DNA of 64,000 nucleotides. Source: Microbacterium saperdae (GTDB lineage Bacteria > Actinomycetota > Actinomycetes > Actinomycetales > Microbacteriaceae). Below are positions 35,384 to 44,676 of the stretch, one piece after another (position 1 is the stretch's first letter; each line of letters opens with the position of its first letter). The notes under the pieces were generated by a model that worked only from the letters and a program-made list of their open reading frames with translations, had not been told where the DNA came from and made no database searches. The position numbers and the translations under genes were made by a program. The DNA lies in contig NZ_VFOX01000002.1 in the NCBI RefSeq assembly GCF_006716345.1, forward strand, positions 310,001 to 374,000, in the 5' to 3' direction.

Positions 35384-36207
35384 GCGTCCGAACCCGTAGG
35401 GAGCCCTGGCTCCTGCTCCTGCCGGCGATCGTGCTGCTCGCGCTCGCCTTCATCACCCCGGTGGCTGGCATGCTCCTCATGAGCGTGCAATCGTCGGCAG
35501 GCGGGTTCACCCTCGACAACTTCACCCGGTTGTTCACGAGTGAATATCACCTCCAGGCGGCGCTGCGTTCGCTCCGCCTGGGGGTGATCCAGACGGTGAT
35601 CACCCTCGTCCTGGCCATCCCGCTGTCCTATGTGATGGCGCGCGCCGGATCGAAGGTGCGCTCCTTCCTCCTCATCGTGGTGATCCTGCCGCTCATGACC
35701 AGCGTCGTCGTCCGCACGTTCGGATGGGTCGTGCTCATGGGCCCGTCCGGCCTCCTGATGAAGATCCCCGGCGCCGAGTTCCTCGTCGGCGGCACCCAGG
35801 GCTTCCTCGGCACCGAGACCGGTGTCGTGATCGCGATGGTGCAGGTGCTCCTGCCGTTCGCGGTCTTGAGCGTCCTCGGCGTCATCTCCGGCATCACTCC
35901 GCAGCTGGAGGAGGCATCCCGCACGCTCGGCGCCGGCTTCTGGCGCACCCTCCGGCACGTCGTCCTCCCCCTCGCGGTCCCCGGCATCGTCGCCGGAGCC
36001 TCGCTGGTCTTCGTCCTGTCGGTGAGCTCGTTCATCACCCCCCGCTTCATCGGCGGGGCGCAGATCCCGGTGTTCGCCCAGACGATCTACGTCGACGCGA
36101 CCACCAATCTGGACTGGTCGTTCGCGGCCGCGCAGGCCGTCCTGCTGTTCGCCGGCGTCATGCTCGTGCTGGCAGCGACGTCCCGACTCGGGAAGCAGAA
36201 GGTGTGA
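35380..36207 (+). CDS. polyamine-type ABC transporter permease (PotB-like)
   Basis: 275-residue permease with six hydrophobic helices. The coupling segment EEASRTLGAGFWRTLRHVVL near 190 has the usual EAA loop, and the helix after it reads PLAVPGIVAGASLVFVLSVS. The start is the ATG at 35380, coupled to the preceding stop. The PotC-like gene begins two bases after its stop. Together they form the transmembrane pair for the importer. Confidence 0.93.
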   Translation: MSVRTRREPWLLLLPAIVLLALAFITPVAGMLLMSVQSSAGGFTLDNFTRLFTSEYHLQAALRSLRLGVIQTVITLVLAIPLSYVMARAGSKVRSFLLIVVILPLMTSVVVRTFGWVVLMGPSGLLMKIPGAEFLVGGTQGFLGTETGVVIAMVQVLLPFAVLSVLGVISGITPQLEEASRTLGAGFWRTLRHVVLPLAVPGIVAGASLVFVLSVSSFITPRFIGGAQIPVFAQTIYVDATTNLDWSFAAAQAVLLFAGVMLVLAATSRLGKQKV

Positions 36208-36209
36208 CC

Positions 36210-37009
36210 ATGGTCCGTTCCGTTCCGATCCTCGGCAGAGTCCTCGCCATCGTCCTCGGCGTCGTCGTCACGCTGTACATGCTCGTCCCTCTCATGGTCG
36301 TCGCCGGTGCATCGGTGGGCGAGAACCGCTTCCTGACATTCCCCGGCCAGGGGTTCACGCTCGACTGGTACGTCGAGGCGCTCACCTCCGACACCTACCT
36401 GGAGCCGTTCCGGCTGAGCCTGCTGGTGGGCATCACGGTCGCGATCGTCGCCGCCTCCATCGGCACTGCCGCCGCCCTCGCCCTCACCCGGTTCAAGGTT
36501 CCGGGCGGGGCGGCGATCCAGGGGCTGCTGATGTCGCCGCTGACGATCCCCACCATCATCCTCGCGATCGGCGCACTGTCGATCTCGTCCCTCACGATCG
36601 GGGCACCGAACGTCGGCGTGCTGATCGCGATCCACGTGGTCATCGCGATCCCCTATGTCATGCGCACCGTCACGGGTGTCATGACCAGGGCCGACCATTT
36701 CACCGAGGAGGCGGCCCGCACGCTGGGCGCCAGCGCCTGGAACCGCTACCGCCTGGTCGTGCTCCCCATCGCCCGACCCGGCATCGCCGCCGGTGCCTTC
36801 TTCGCCTTCAACATCTCCTTCGACGATGCGGTCATCGCCCTCTTCCTGCGCACCCCGCAGCTCGAGACGCTCCCCATCGCCATCTACGGCCAGCTGGAGT
36901 TCAGCACGTCGCCCACCGTGGCGGCTGTCTCGACCCTGATGGTCCTGCTCACCGTCGTCCTCATGATCGTGCTCGAACGCATCATCGGCCTGGGAAGGTT
37001 GTTCGTCTG

Positions 37010-37010
<1 letters not shown>
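36210..37010 (+). CDS. polyamine-type ABC transporter permease (PotC-like)
   Basis: 266-residue permease. Family traits: RFKVPGGAAIQGLLMSPLTI, then PTIILAIG, and the EAA loop EEAARTLGASAWNRYRLVVL, followed by IARPGIAAGAFFAFNISFDD, which is typical of PotC. The ATG at 36210 is two bases after the PotB stop. It ends GLGRLFV with a TGATG overlap to the ATPase. Confidence 0.93.
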
Positions 37011-38053
<1,043 letters not shown>

Positions 38054-38060
38054 CCCCCGG

Positions 38061-38090
38061 GTCCAGGTGCCCGGCCCCGGGCGCCTGGAC
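38061..38090 (+). terminator. terminator of the polyamine-type operon
   Basis: A 12-bp stem GTCCAGGTGCCC (38061-38072) with GGGCGCCTGGAC (38079-38090), one G-U pair and a 6-base loop, eight bases after the stop of the ATPase gene. No T-run. Confidence 0.7.
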
Positions 38091-38169
38091 TCGGGCCCTC
38101 CCCGCGAGCCCGTCCTGGGATGCCCCCGAAAGCCTGCGGCCGCGTCGGTCACGGTCATAGGATCGGCTC

Positions 38170-39930
38170 GTGGCCACTGATGACACCGAGTCCTCCCCCG
38201 CACACGACACCTCTCGCCGAGGCTTCCTCAAGATCGGAGGTGCCGCACTGGCCGGCGCCGTGGTCGGCGGGGCGGGCGGAGCTGCGATCGGCGCGGGAAT
38301 GGCCGCGAACAGCCGCAGCGGATTCGCGGCGGAGCCCGATCCCTTCGCCGCACTCACTCCGCGCAGGGAACCGGGTTTCGATCACATCGTCGTGGTGATG
38401 GGCGAGAACCGCTCGTTCGACAATCTGCTCGGCTACCTCTACGCGAAGGACACGCTGCCCGACGGTGAGACCTTCGACGGGCTGGCGTTCGGCGATCACA
38501 GCAACACCGCGCCGGACGGCACCGTGGTCCCCGCCCATGTGCATACGGGTGACACCGATCGCATCATGAGCCTCCCCGACCCGGATCCGGGCGAGGAGTA
38601 CCCGCACGTCAACACCCAGCTGTTCGACACGATCGACCCGAAGTCGAACGCGGACCTCTACGTCGACGGCATGCACGCCCCGTTCAACGCGCCGGCGCAC
38701 GGGACGAAGGCCACCATGGCCGGGTTCCTCACCGACTACTTCGTCAACCTGCGCCGCCTGCGCAAGGGGGTCGAGCCCACGCTCGACGAGGCCAGGCACA
38801 TCATGGGCTCCTTCTCCCCCGAGATGCTCCCGACGCTGTCGACCCTCGCCTCGGAGTTCGCGGTGTTCGACCACTGGTACGCCGGTGTGCCGTCGCAGAC
38901 CTTCTGCAACCGTTCGTTCTTCCACGCCTCCACCTCGCACGGCTTCGTGACCAACCAGGCGGGGGGCGGTTACCGCAAGTGGCTCGACGCCCCGGCCGCC
39001 CCGACGGTGTTCAACCGCCTCGAGGACGCCGGCATCTCCTGGAAGGTCTACATCGACAAGCTGCAGCTCGTCTCCTTCACCGGGATGCTGCACGCCGCCG
39101 TGCTCGAGAAGTACTGGCGCACCGAGCACTTCGGCACGATGGAGGACTTCTACGCCGACACCAAGAACGGCACGCTCCCGGCGTATGCGTTCATCGAGCC
39201 CCGCATGGTCTACGACCACAACGACTTCCACCCGCCGTTCGGATCCGTCCGAGAGAGCGATGTCGACGGCACCGAGATCTTCGACAGCGCGATCTCCGAT
39301 GTGCGCGCCGGCGACCGGCTCATCCACGACATCTACGAGGCCGTGCGCACGAGCGCGTCGGCGAAGGGATCGAACGCGGTCAACACCCTGCTGCTGATCA
39401 CGTTCGATGAACATGGCGGTTGCTACGACCACGTGCCGCCGCCCACCGCCACGAAACCGACGCCCGACACGGGTCCCGGTGAGATGGGCTTCACGTTCGA
39501 CCGCCTCGGATGCCGGGTGCCGGCGATCGCGGTGTCGGCCTACACGAAGCGCGGAACGATCATCCACGACGAGATGCATCACGGATCGGTGACAGCGACC
39601 CTGTCACGCCTGCACGGTTTGAAGCCCCTGAATGATCGCGACCAGTCGGCCAACAACATCCTCGGCGTCGTGAACCTCGATCAGCCGCGGCATCCCGCCG
39701 ACTGGCCGATCACGACGCCCGCGTACACTCCGCCGAACCCCGAGCAGAACGCGCCGCATCCGGGTGAGAAGGATCAGGAGAAGCCGCTCACCCCGCCGGC
39801 GCGAGGACTGCTCGGCCTGCTGATCGCGCGCTACGGAAAGCCCGACGAGCCGGAGCCCGAGACGTTCGCCGACGCCTACCGCCTGCTGCACGAGCACGGC
39901 GAGGAGCTGTTCGGCCCGCCGAAGGGCTGA
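38170..39930 (+). CDS. Tat-exported phosphoesterase (phospholipase C / acid phosphatase family, PF04185-like)
   Basis: 586 residues. The N-terminus has a twin-arginine signal SRRGFLKIGGAALAGAVVGG (Arg16-Arg17), so a folded enzyme is exported by Tat. The catalytic part shows HIVVVMGENRSFDNLLGYL (Glu79-Asn80) and FDEHGGCYDHV near the C-terminal third, both typical of phosphoesterases of the phospholipase C/AcpA group. Substrate is phospholipid head groups or other phosphomonoesters; unresolved. The GTG at 38170 lies six bases after TAGGAT (38158-38163), a leaderless arrangement. It follows the polyamine operon terminator and is a separate unit. Confidence 0.92.
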   Translation: MATDDTESSPAHDTSRRGFLKIGGAALAGAVVGGAGGAAIGAGMAANSRSGFAAEPDPFAALTPRREPGFDHIVVVMGENRSFDNLLGYLYAKDTLPDGETFDGLAFGDHSNTAPDGTVVPAHVHTGDTDRIMSLPDPDPGEEYPHVNTQLFDTIDPKSNADLYVDGMHAPFNAPAHGTKATMAGFLTDYFVNLRRLRKGVEPTLDEARHIMGSFSPEMLPTLSTLASEFAVFDHWYAGVPSQTFCNRSFFHASTSHGFVTNQAGGGYRKWLDAPAAPTVFNRLEDAGISWKVYIDKLQLVSFTGMLHAAVLEKYWRTEHFGTMEDFYADTKNGTLPAYAFIEPRMVYDHNDFHPPFGSVRESDVDGTEIFDSAISDVRAGDRLIHDIYEAVRTSASAKGSNAVNTLLLITFDEHGGCYDHVPPPTATKPTPDTGPGEMGFTFDRLGCRVPAIAVSAYTKRGTIIHDEMHHGSVTATLSRLHGLKPLNDRDQSANNILGVVNLDQPRHPADWPITTPAYTPPNPEQNAPHPGEKDQEKPLTPPARGLLGLLIARYGKPDEPEPETFADAYRLLHEHGEELFGPPKG

Positions 39931-39942
39931 GGCGCCTCCCGC

Positions 39943-41895
39943 TCAGTCTCGCGTCGAGCGACGACGGGAGGCGATCAACAGCGTCGCTCCGAGGATCAGC
40001 ACGACCGCGCCGCCTGCGGCCCAGGCGAACGTCTCCGGACCGAGGCCCGTTCCCGCGAGCGGCCCCTGCCCACCGCCGGTGCCGGGCGTCGGCGCGACCG
40101 TGTCGGTCGGCGTCGGCGTCGGAGTCGGGGTGACCACGACGGCCGAGAGCGTGAAGTCCTGGTCCGCGATCGCCTCGCCCGCAGCAGTGATCACCACGGT
40201 CCGTGTCGCGGCTCCGACCACGGTCGTGCCATCGGGCGCGACCACGGTGAGCGTGTAGGTGCCAGGAGGCAGGGCTCCGAGTCCGTAGGAGCCGTCTGCA
40301 TCCGTCGTCAGCCGCTGGGTGCCGCCCGGACCGGAGACCTCGACCACGACTCCGCTGACGGGGCCCCCTCCGACGTCGCGCACGACACCGTCGAAGGATC
40401 CGAGACGAGCGAGCGCGAAGTCCACGTCTTCCACGTCATCCGCACCGACCTGCTCTGCCCGGGTGGCCGGGCCTGCGGCGACGTATCCGCCGGGCGTCGT
40501 GATGGTGATGTCGTAGTCGCCCGCCGGCAGGCGCGGGAACGAGTAGTCGCCGTTCGCGTTCGTGACGGTGCTCAGCGTGCCGCCGGGGCCGCTCGCCGTG
40601 ACGGTGACGCCGGCGACACCGGAGCCGTTCGACGAGACGGTACCGCTCAGCGTCGGGTTCTCGGCCACCTCGAAGTCGACATCCGAGATCGGGTTCTCGC
40701 TGTCCTCGGGCACCGTGAACGGGGGCGGCGAGTCCGTGATCGTGTATCCGGGAGGCGCGGTGATCTCCGCCGTGTGCTCTCCCACGGAGACCGAATCGAA
40801 CAGGTAGCGCCCATCGGCGTCCGTCGTGGTGGTCTGCCCGTCGATCGTCACGGTCACTCCGGGGACCGGGTTCCCTCCGTCATCCGTCACCTGGCCCGAT
40901 ACGGCGACCGGGATGATGTCGCGCACGGTGAAGTCGGCGACCGCATCCGTATCCGTCAGATCAACCGCCCGGGTGGTGGCTCCGGTCGAGATCTTGCCGT
41001 CGGGCGGCGTGACCCGCACGGTGTAGCCGTCGGTCGCCACGAACCCGGGGAACGAGTAGGTTCCGTCGGCCGCCGTGGTGGTCGTGCCGACGACCGTGCC
41101 GTTCGCGTCTGTGAGGCTCAGCGCGACTCCGGTCAGCGGCCCCTCGACCAAGTCGTCGACAGCGCCGGTGATGTCGCGGGCGAGCGAGGCGAACCACGTC
41201 TGGTAGACCGGGAATCCGGCGCGGCGGGTGAAGATGAGGCTCAGCGAGGTGACGGGGACGTTCGGCTCGAACCAGGCGGCGGAACCGCTGGTGTCGGCCG
41301 CGGCCGCGTTGCCGGTGAGCGTGAGGGTCGCCGGGTTCCACGCGGGCACGTCATCGGCCGCGCCGGTGCAGGAGGGCTTGCCCGCGACACCCGGCGCGCA
41401 GTAGTTGAAGCCGCCCTGGAAGCCGAGCTGGGCTGCCGTCAGCGCCTGACCGTCTGCGCCGACCGCGCTGATGCGCACGGCGTCGGCATCGATGTCGCCG
41501 AGCACGAAGGCCCACCCCGACGCGGGGGTGGGTGCGGCGAAGGAGTAGGTGGTCGTCGAAGGGCTCGTCGCATTGTCGGCCTTCGGGCGGAGATTCAGGT
41601 ACGGCTGGTTGATGCTCGAACCGTATTTGGCGCCGACGGGCGTTCCCTGCGACAGCCAGACGGATGCCCCGGAGATGATGCCGACCTGGCCGGCGCGTGA
41701 GTCGCTCGTGACGGTGGCCGTCACGGCGGGCTTCGCGGCTATGGAGACCGAGGATGTGAAGGCACCGCCCGCTCCGGTCAGCGGTTGCCACGCCGCCCAG
41801 GCGGACGTCGTGGCCGCTGATGCAGGCACCGCCAGCACAGCCGCCGTGAACAACGCCACAGCTCCGATGACAAGGCCTCTCCCACGCACACGCAT
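39943..41895 (-). CDS. cell-surface repeat protein with carboxypeptidase-regulatory/SdrD B-type domains and LAxTG anchor
   Basis: 650 residues. A signal peptide (LVIGAVALFTAAVLAVPASA) precedes an N-terminal region of about 200 residues (AWQPLTGAGGAFTSSVSIAA). Five or so consecutive beta-sandwich repeats of about 75 residues follow, each with patterns like GVVVEVSGPGGTQRLTTDAD then GSYGLGALPPGTYTLTVVAP. A Thr/Pro stretch, LAGTG, a membrane helix (AWAAGGAVVLILGATLLIAS) and RRRSTRD end it. It is a typical class-E sortase substrate. Function: surface adhesin or scaffold, unproven. The ATG is at 41895. Confidence 0.88.
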   Translation of the reverse strand: MRVRGRGLVIGAVALFTAAVLAVPASAATTSAWAAWQPLTGAGGAFTSSVSIAAKPAVTATVTSDSRAGQVGIISGASVWLSQGTPVGAKYGSSINQPYLNLRPKADNATSPSTTTYSFAAPTPASGWAFVLGDIDADAVRISAVGADGQALTAAQLGFQGGFNYCAPGVAGKPSCTGAADDVPAWNPATLTLTGNAAAADTSGSAAWFEPNVPVTSLSLIFTRRAGFPVYQTWFASLARDITGAVDDLVEGPLTGVALSLTDANGTVVGTTTTAADGTYSFPGFVATDGYTVRVTPPDGKISTGATTRAVDLTDTDAVADFTVRDIIPVAVSGQVTDDGGNPVPGVTVTIDGQTTTTDADGRYLFDSVSVGEHTAEITAPPGYTITDSPPPFTVPEDSENPISDVDFEVAENPTLSGTVSSNGSGVAGVTVTASGPGGTLSTVTNANGDYSFPRLPAGDYDITITTPGGYVAAGPATRAEQVGADDVEDVDFALARLGSFDGVVRDVGGGPVSGVVVEVSGPGGTQRLTTDADGSYGLGALPPGTYTLTVVAPDGTTVVGAATRTVVITAAGEAIADQDFTLSAVVVTPTPTPTPTDTVAPTPGTGGGQGPLAGTGLGPETFAWAAGGAVVLILGATLLIASRRRSTRD

Positions 41896-41984
41896 GCGGA
41901 CAGGCTACCCCGGTATATCGGAATGGCACAGGATGGATTCCGGGCGGATGTCGCGGCATCCGCCCGGAAGTTCTCTTCTGGTGG

Positions 41985-43040
41985 TCAGACCGGATCGCCC
42001 TGAACGGGCCCCTCCGTGTTGGGCTTCCACCCGAGCGCAGGCGCCACGTGCTCGGCGAACGCCTGCAGCACGTGCAGGTTGTAGTCGACACCCAACTGGT
42101 TCGGGATCGTCAACATCAGCGTGTCTGCCGCCATCACGGCTTCATCGTTCTTCAACTGCTCGATCAGCACGTCGGGCTCCGCGGCGTAGGTCTTGCCGAA
42201 CGTGGAGCGGAAGCCGTCGATGATGCCGATCTGGTCGCCGTTCTCCTCGCTGCGCAGTCCGAAGTACGCCCGATCCATGTCGGAGATGAGCGGGAAGACA
42301 CTGCGGCTCACCGAGACACGCGGAGCGCCGGTGTGACCGGCCTCCTTGTACGCGGAGCGGAAGAGTTCGATCTGCTCGCGCTGCAACTCGTGGAACGGCT
42401 GCCCCGTCGCCTCGGTGACCAGGGTCGAGCTCATCATGTTGAGACCCTTGCGACCGGTCTCCTCCGCCGTGGCGCGAGAGCCCGAGCCCCACCAGATGTG
42501 GTCGCGGAGGGTCGGCGACTGCGGCTCGATCGCCAGATAGTGTCCTGCCCCCACCATCCGGGGGTCGCCCTGGGCGAGGCGTTCACCGTCGATCGCGCGC
42601 AGGAAGATGTCGAACTTCTCCCTCGCGAGCACGCTCCCGCGCTCGGGGTCCTCCTCGTCGCGGAAGCCGAACGCCTCATAGCCGCGCAGTGCCGTCTCGG
42701 GTGACCCACGACTCACGCCGAGCGCGATGCGTCCGTCGGCGATCAGATCGAGAGCCGCCGCTTCCTCCGCGAACTGGAGGGGGTTCTCGTACCGCATGTC
42801 GATCACACCGGTACCGACCTCGATGCGCTTCGTGCGCGCGGCCATCGCGGCGAGCAACGGCATCGGAGACGCCGCTTGGCGCGCCCAGTGATGCACACGC
42901 ACCGCAGCGCCGTTGACGCCGATCTCGTCAGCGCCCTCGGCGATCTCGATCGTCTGCTTCAGCATGTCGCCCGCGGTGCGGGTCGCCGAGCCGGGGACGT
43001 CGGCGTAGTGCCCGAAAGAGAGGAATCCGAAAGCCTTCAT
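41985..43040 (-). CDS. LLM-class flavin-dependent oxidoreductase (luciferase-like)
   Basis: 351-residue bacterial-luciferase-like TIM-barrel monooxygenase. Visible: FGFLSFGHYADVPGSATRTA at the start, EVGTGVIDMRYENPLQFAEE, AALDLIADGRIALGVSRGSP, and GSGSRATAEETGRKGLNMMS, all typical of the F420/FMN LLM family. The physiological substrate is unknown. The ATG at 43040 lies 29 bases after the methyltransferase stop, so both may share a transcript. Confidence 0.9.
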   Translation of the reverse strand: MKAFGFLSFGHYADVPGSATRTAGDMLKQTIEIAEGADEIGVNGAAVRVHHWARQAASPMPLLAAMAARTKRIEVGTGVIDMRYENPLQFAEEAAALDLIADGRIALGVSRGSPETALRGYEAFGFRDEEDPERGSVLAREKFDIFLRAIDGERLAQGDPRMVGAGHYLAIEPQSPTLRDHIWWGSGSRATAEETGRKGLNMMSSTLVTEATGQPFHELQREQIELFRSAYKEAGHTGAPRVSVSRSVFPLISDMDRAYFGLRSEENGDQIGIIDGFRSTFGKTYAAEPDVLIEQLKNDEAVMAADTLMLTIPNQLGVDYNLHVLQAFAEHVAPALGWKPNTEGPVQGDPV

Positions 43041-43069
43041 GATCTATTCGAACGCATGGATGCCGCGGG

Positions 43070-44578
43070 CTATTCCGCCGGTACCAGGAAGCCGTCCAGC
43101 ACGAGCGATCGGATGCGCGGCTCCAGCTCGGCCCACAGCTCGGGAAGCGGCACATCGAACAGGTCGGCGAGCGCCTGGGCGATCTGGCCGACGGTGAGCT
43201 CGCCGTCACTCGCACCGACGAAGGCGGCGAGCGCGGGATCCACGTTCACGGTGCGCGCGAAACCGCCGCCCTGGCGCAGCTCGATCACGCTCGGGTCGTC
43301 GTTTCCGGGAAGCAGATGCCGAGCCTCGGTGACATCGGGGGCCGTGAGCAGCGTCGCAGGCACCCCCTCGGCGAGAAGATCGTGACCGTGCAGCCCGGTT
43401 CCGAGCGCCTGGCCGACACCGGAGACGTGCTGGACGAGCCGCTCCGTGCGGCGCAGGGGCATTCCGCCTCCTCGGCGCAGCAGCACGTACCCGAATCCGA
43501 TCGACGTCACTCCCCGCGCCGCGAAGTCGTCGAGCCACGCGGTCAGCAGGGGCGTGAAGGCACGGTCGCGCGGGGTCGTGCCGCCGTCACGGATCCACAG
43601 TTCCGCATAGGCCAGCGGCGAGAGCTGCTCCCGCTCGATCACCCACAGGTCGAGCTCGGCGGGCACCCACGCCTCCAGCCGCGCGAGACCCGTCACACCG
43701 TCGCGCGATTCCCAGTTGCCCAGCAGCTGAGCGATGCCGCCCGCGGTGAGGTACGTCGGCGCGGTGCGCACGAACAGCTCCACCAGGGCGTCTCCGACCA
43801 GTCCGCCATCCCGGTACTCGTACTCCGGCACGTCATCGCCTCGGGGCGTGATCACGAACGGAGGATTCGACACGATCAGATCGAATGCCTCACCGACGAC
43901 CGGTTCGAACATGCTCCCGAGACGGAACTCGATGTTGCCCACGCCGTTGAGCAGGGCGTTCATCTCGGCGTATGCGAGCGCACGGGCCGAGATGTCGGTG
44001 GCGACCACCGTCCCCGCGCGGCGGGCGACCAGCAGGGCTTGGATCCCGCATCCGGTGCCGAGGTCGAGAGCCCGGTCCACCTCGATCGGCACCACGATCT
44101 CCGCCAGGGTGCGTGAGGCGCCGCCGACACCGAGCACGTGATCGGGCGGCAGTGCGCCGTCGAGGGCCACCTCATCGAGGTCGCTCGCGATCCACCACTC
44201 GCCCACCCCCTCCGCGTCGACAAACGACTGCGGGCGCAGCAGAGCGATCGGGGTCACCGTCTCGTCGTCCGCTGTCGCGAGGCCCAGGGCGACGAGCCCA
44301 TCGACGCCCAGTCGTGGCAGCGCGGTGTCCACGGCGGACCGAGGCTGCGGCATTCCGAGCACCAGCAGACGCCCCAGGGTGGCGAGAACCCCGTCGTCGC
44401 CGCGGATGGCGCGCAGGATCGGTTCGCGCATCCCGCGGGCGAGTGCGTCGTCCGCCTCCTCTCCCCACAGGCTGCGCAGGGGCTCCGAACGGAGGTCTGC
44501 GGCGTCGAGATCGGCGGCGAGCGCCGCGCACAACAAGGGCGCGGGGGTGGGTGCAGGGGTGTCGGACACGGCCGTCAC
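43070..44578 (-). CDS. N5-glutamine/RsmC-like SAM-dependent methyltransferase
   Basis: 502 residues. The N-terminal 160 residues form a variable helical domain of actinobacterial methyltransferases of this group. A Rossmann core follows with LDLGTGCG (171-178), VVATDISARALAYAEMNALL and the N6/N5-methylase motif NPPF (238-241). NPPY-type motifs occur in HemK/PrmC and rRNA guanine methylases, so the target is a protein glutamine or rRNA/DNA base. The GTG start at 44578 is taken from the longest frame; an in-frame GTG three codons later is an alternative. Divergent from the DUF6049 gene. Confidence 0.85.
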   Translation of the reverse strand: MTAVSDTPAPTPAPLLCAALAADLDAADLRSEPLRSLWGEEADDALARGMREPILRAIRGDDGVLATLGRLLVLGMPQPRSAVDTALPRLGVDGLVALGLATADDETVTPIALLRPQSFVDAEGVGEWWIASDLDEVALDGALPPDHVLGVGGASRTLAEIVVPIEVDRALDLGTGCGIQALLVARRAGTVVATDISARALAYAEMNALLNGVGNIEFRLGSMFEPVVGEAFDLIVSNPPFVITPRGDDVPEYEYRDGGLVGDALVELFVRTAPTYLTAGGIAQLLGNWESRDGVTGLARLEAWVPAELDLWVIEREQLSPLAYAELWIRDGGTTPRDRAFTPLLTAWLDDFAARGVTSIGFGYVLLRRGGGMPLRRTERLVQHVSGVGQALGTGLHGHDLLAEGVPATLLTAPDVTEARHLLPGNDDPSVIELRQGGGFARTVNVDPALAAFVGASDGELTVGQIAQALADLFDVPLPELWAELEPRIRSLVLDGFLVPAE

Positions 44579-44676
44579 TCTACGCGTCTTCAGGGTTCTC
44601 CTTCCTCGAGCCTTCTAGAATCACAAGGTCAGTACTCACGATCAGCCCCTGTCCCGGGCGTTCGAGGAAGACCTTC

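Noticed and set aside
38130..38170. GGTCACGGTCA before the Tat phosphoesterase as a PHO box
   Set aside because: Repeats are 6 bp apart, not 11, and only one unit fits. It overlaps a leaderless -10.
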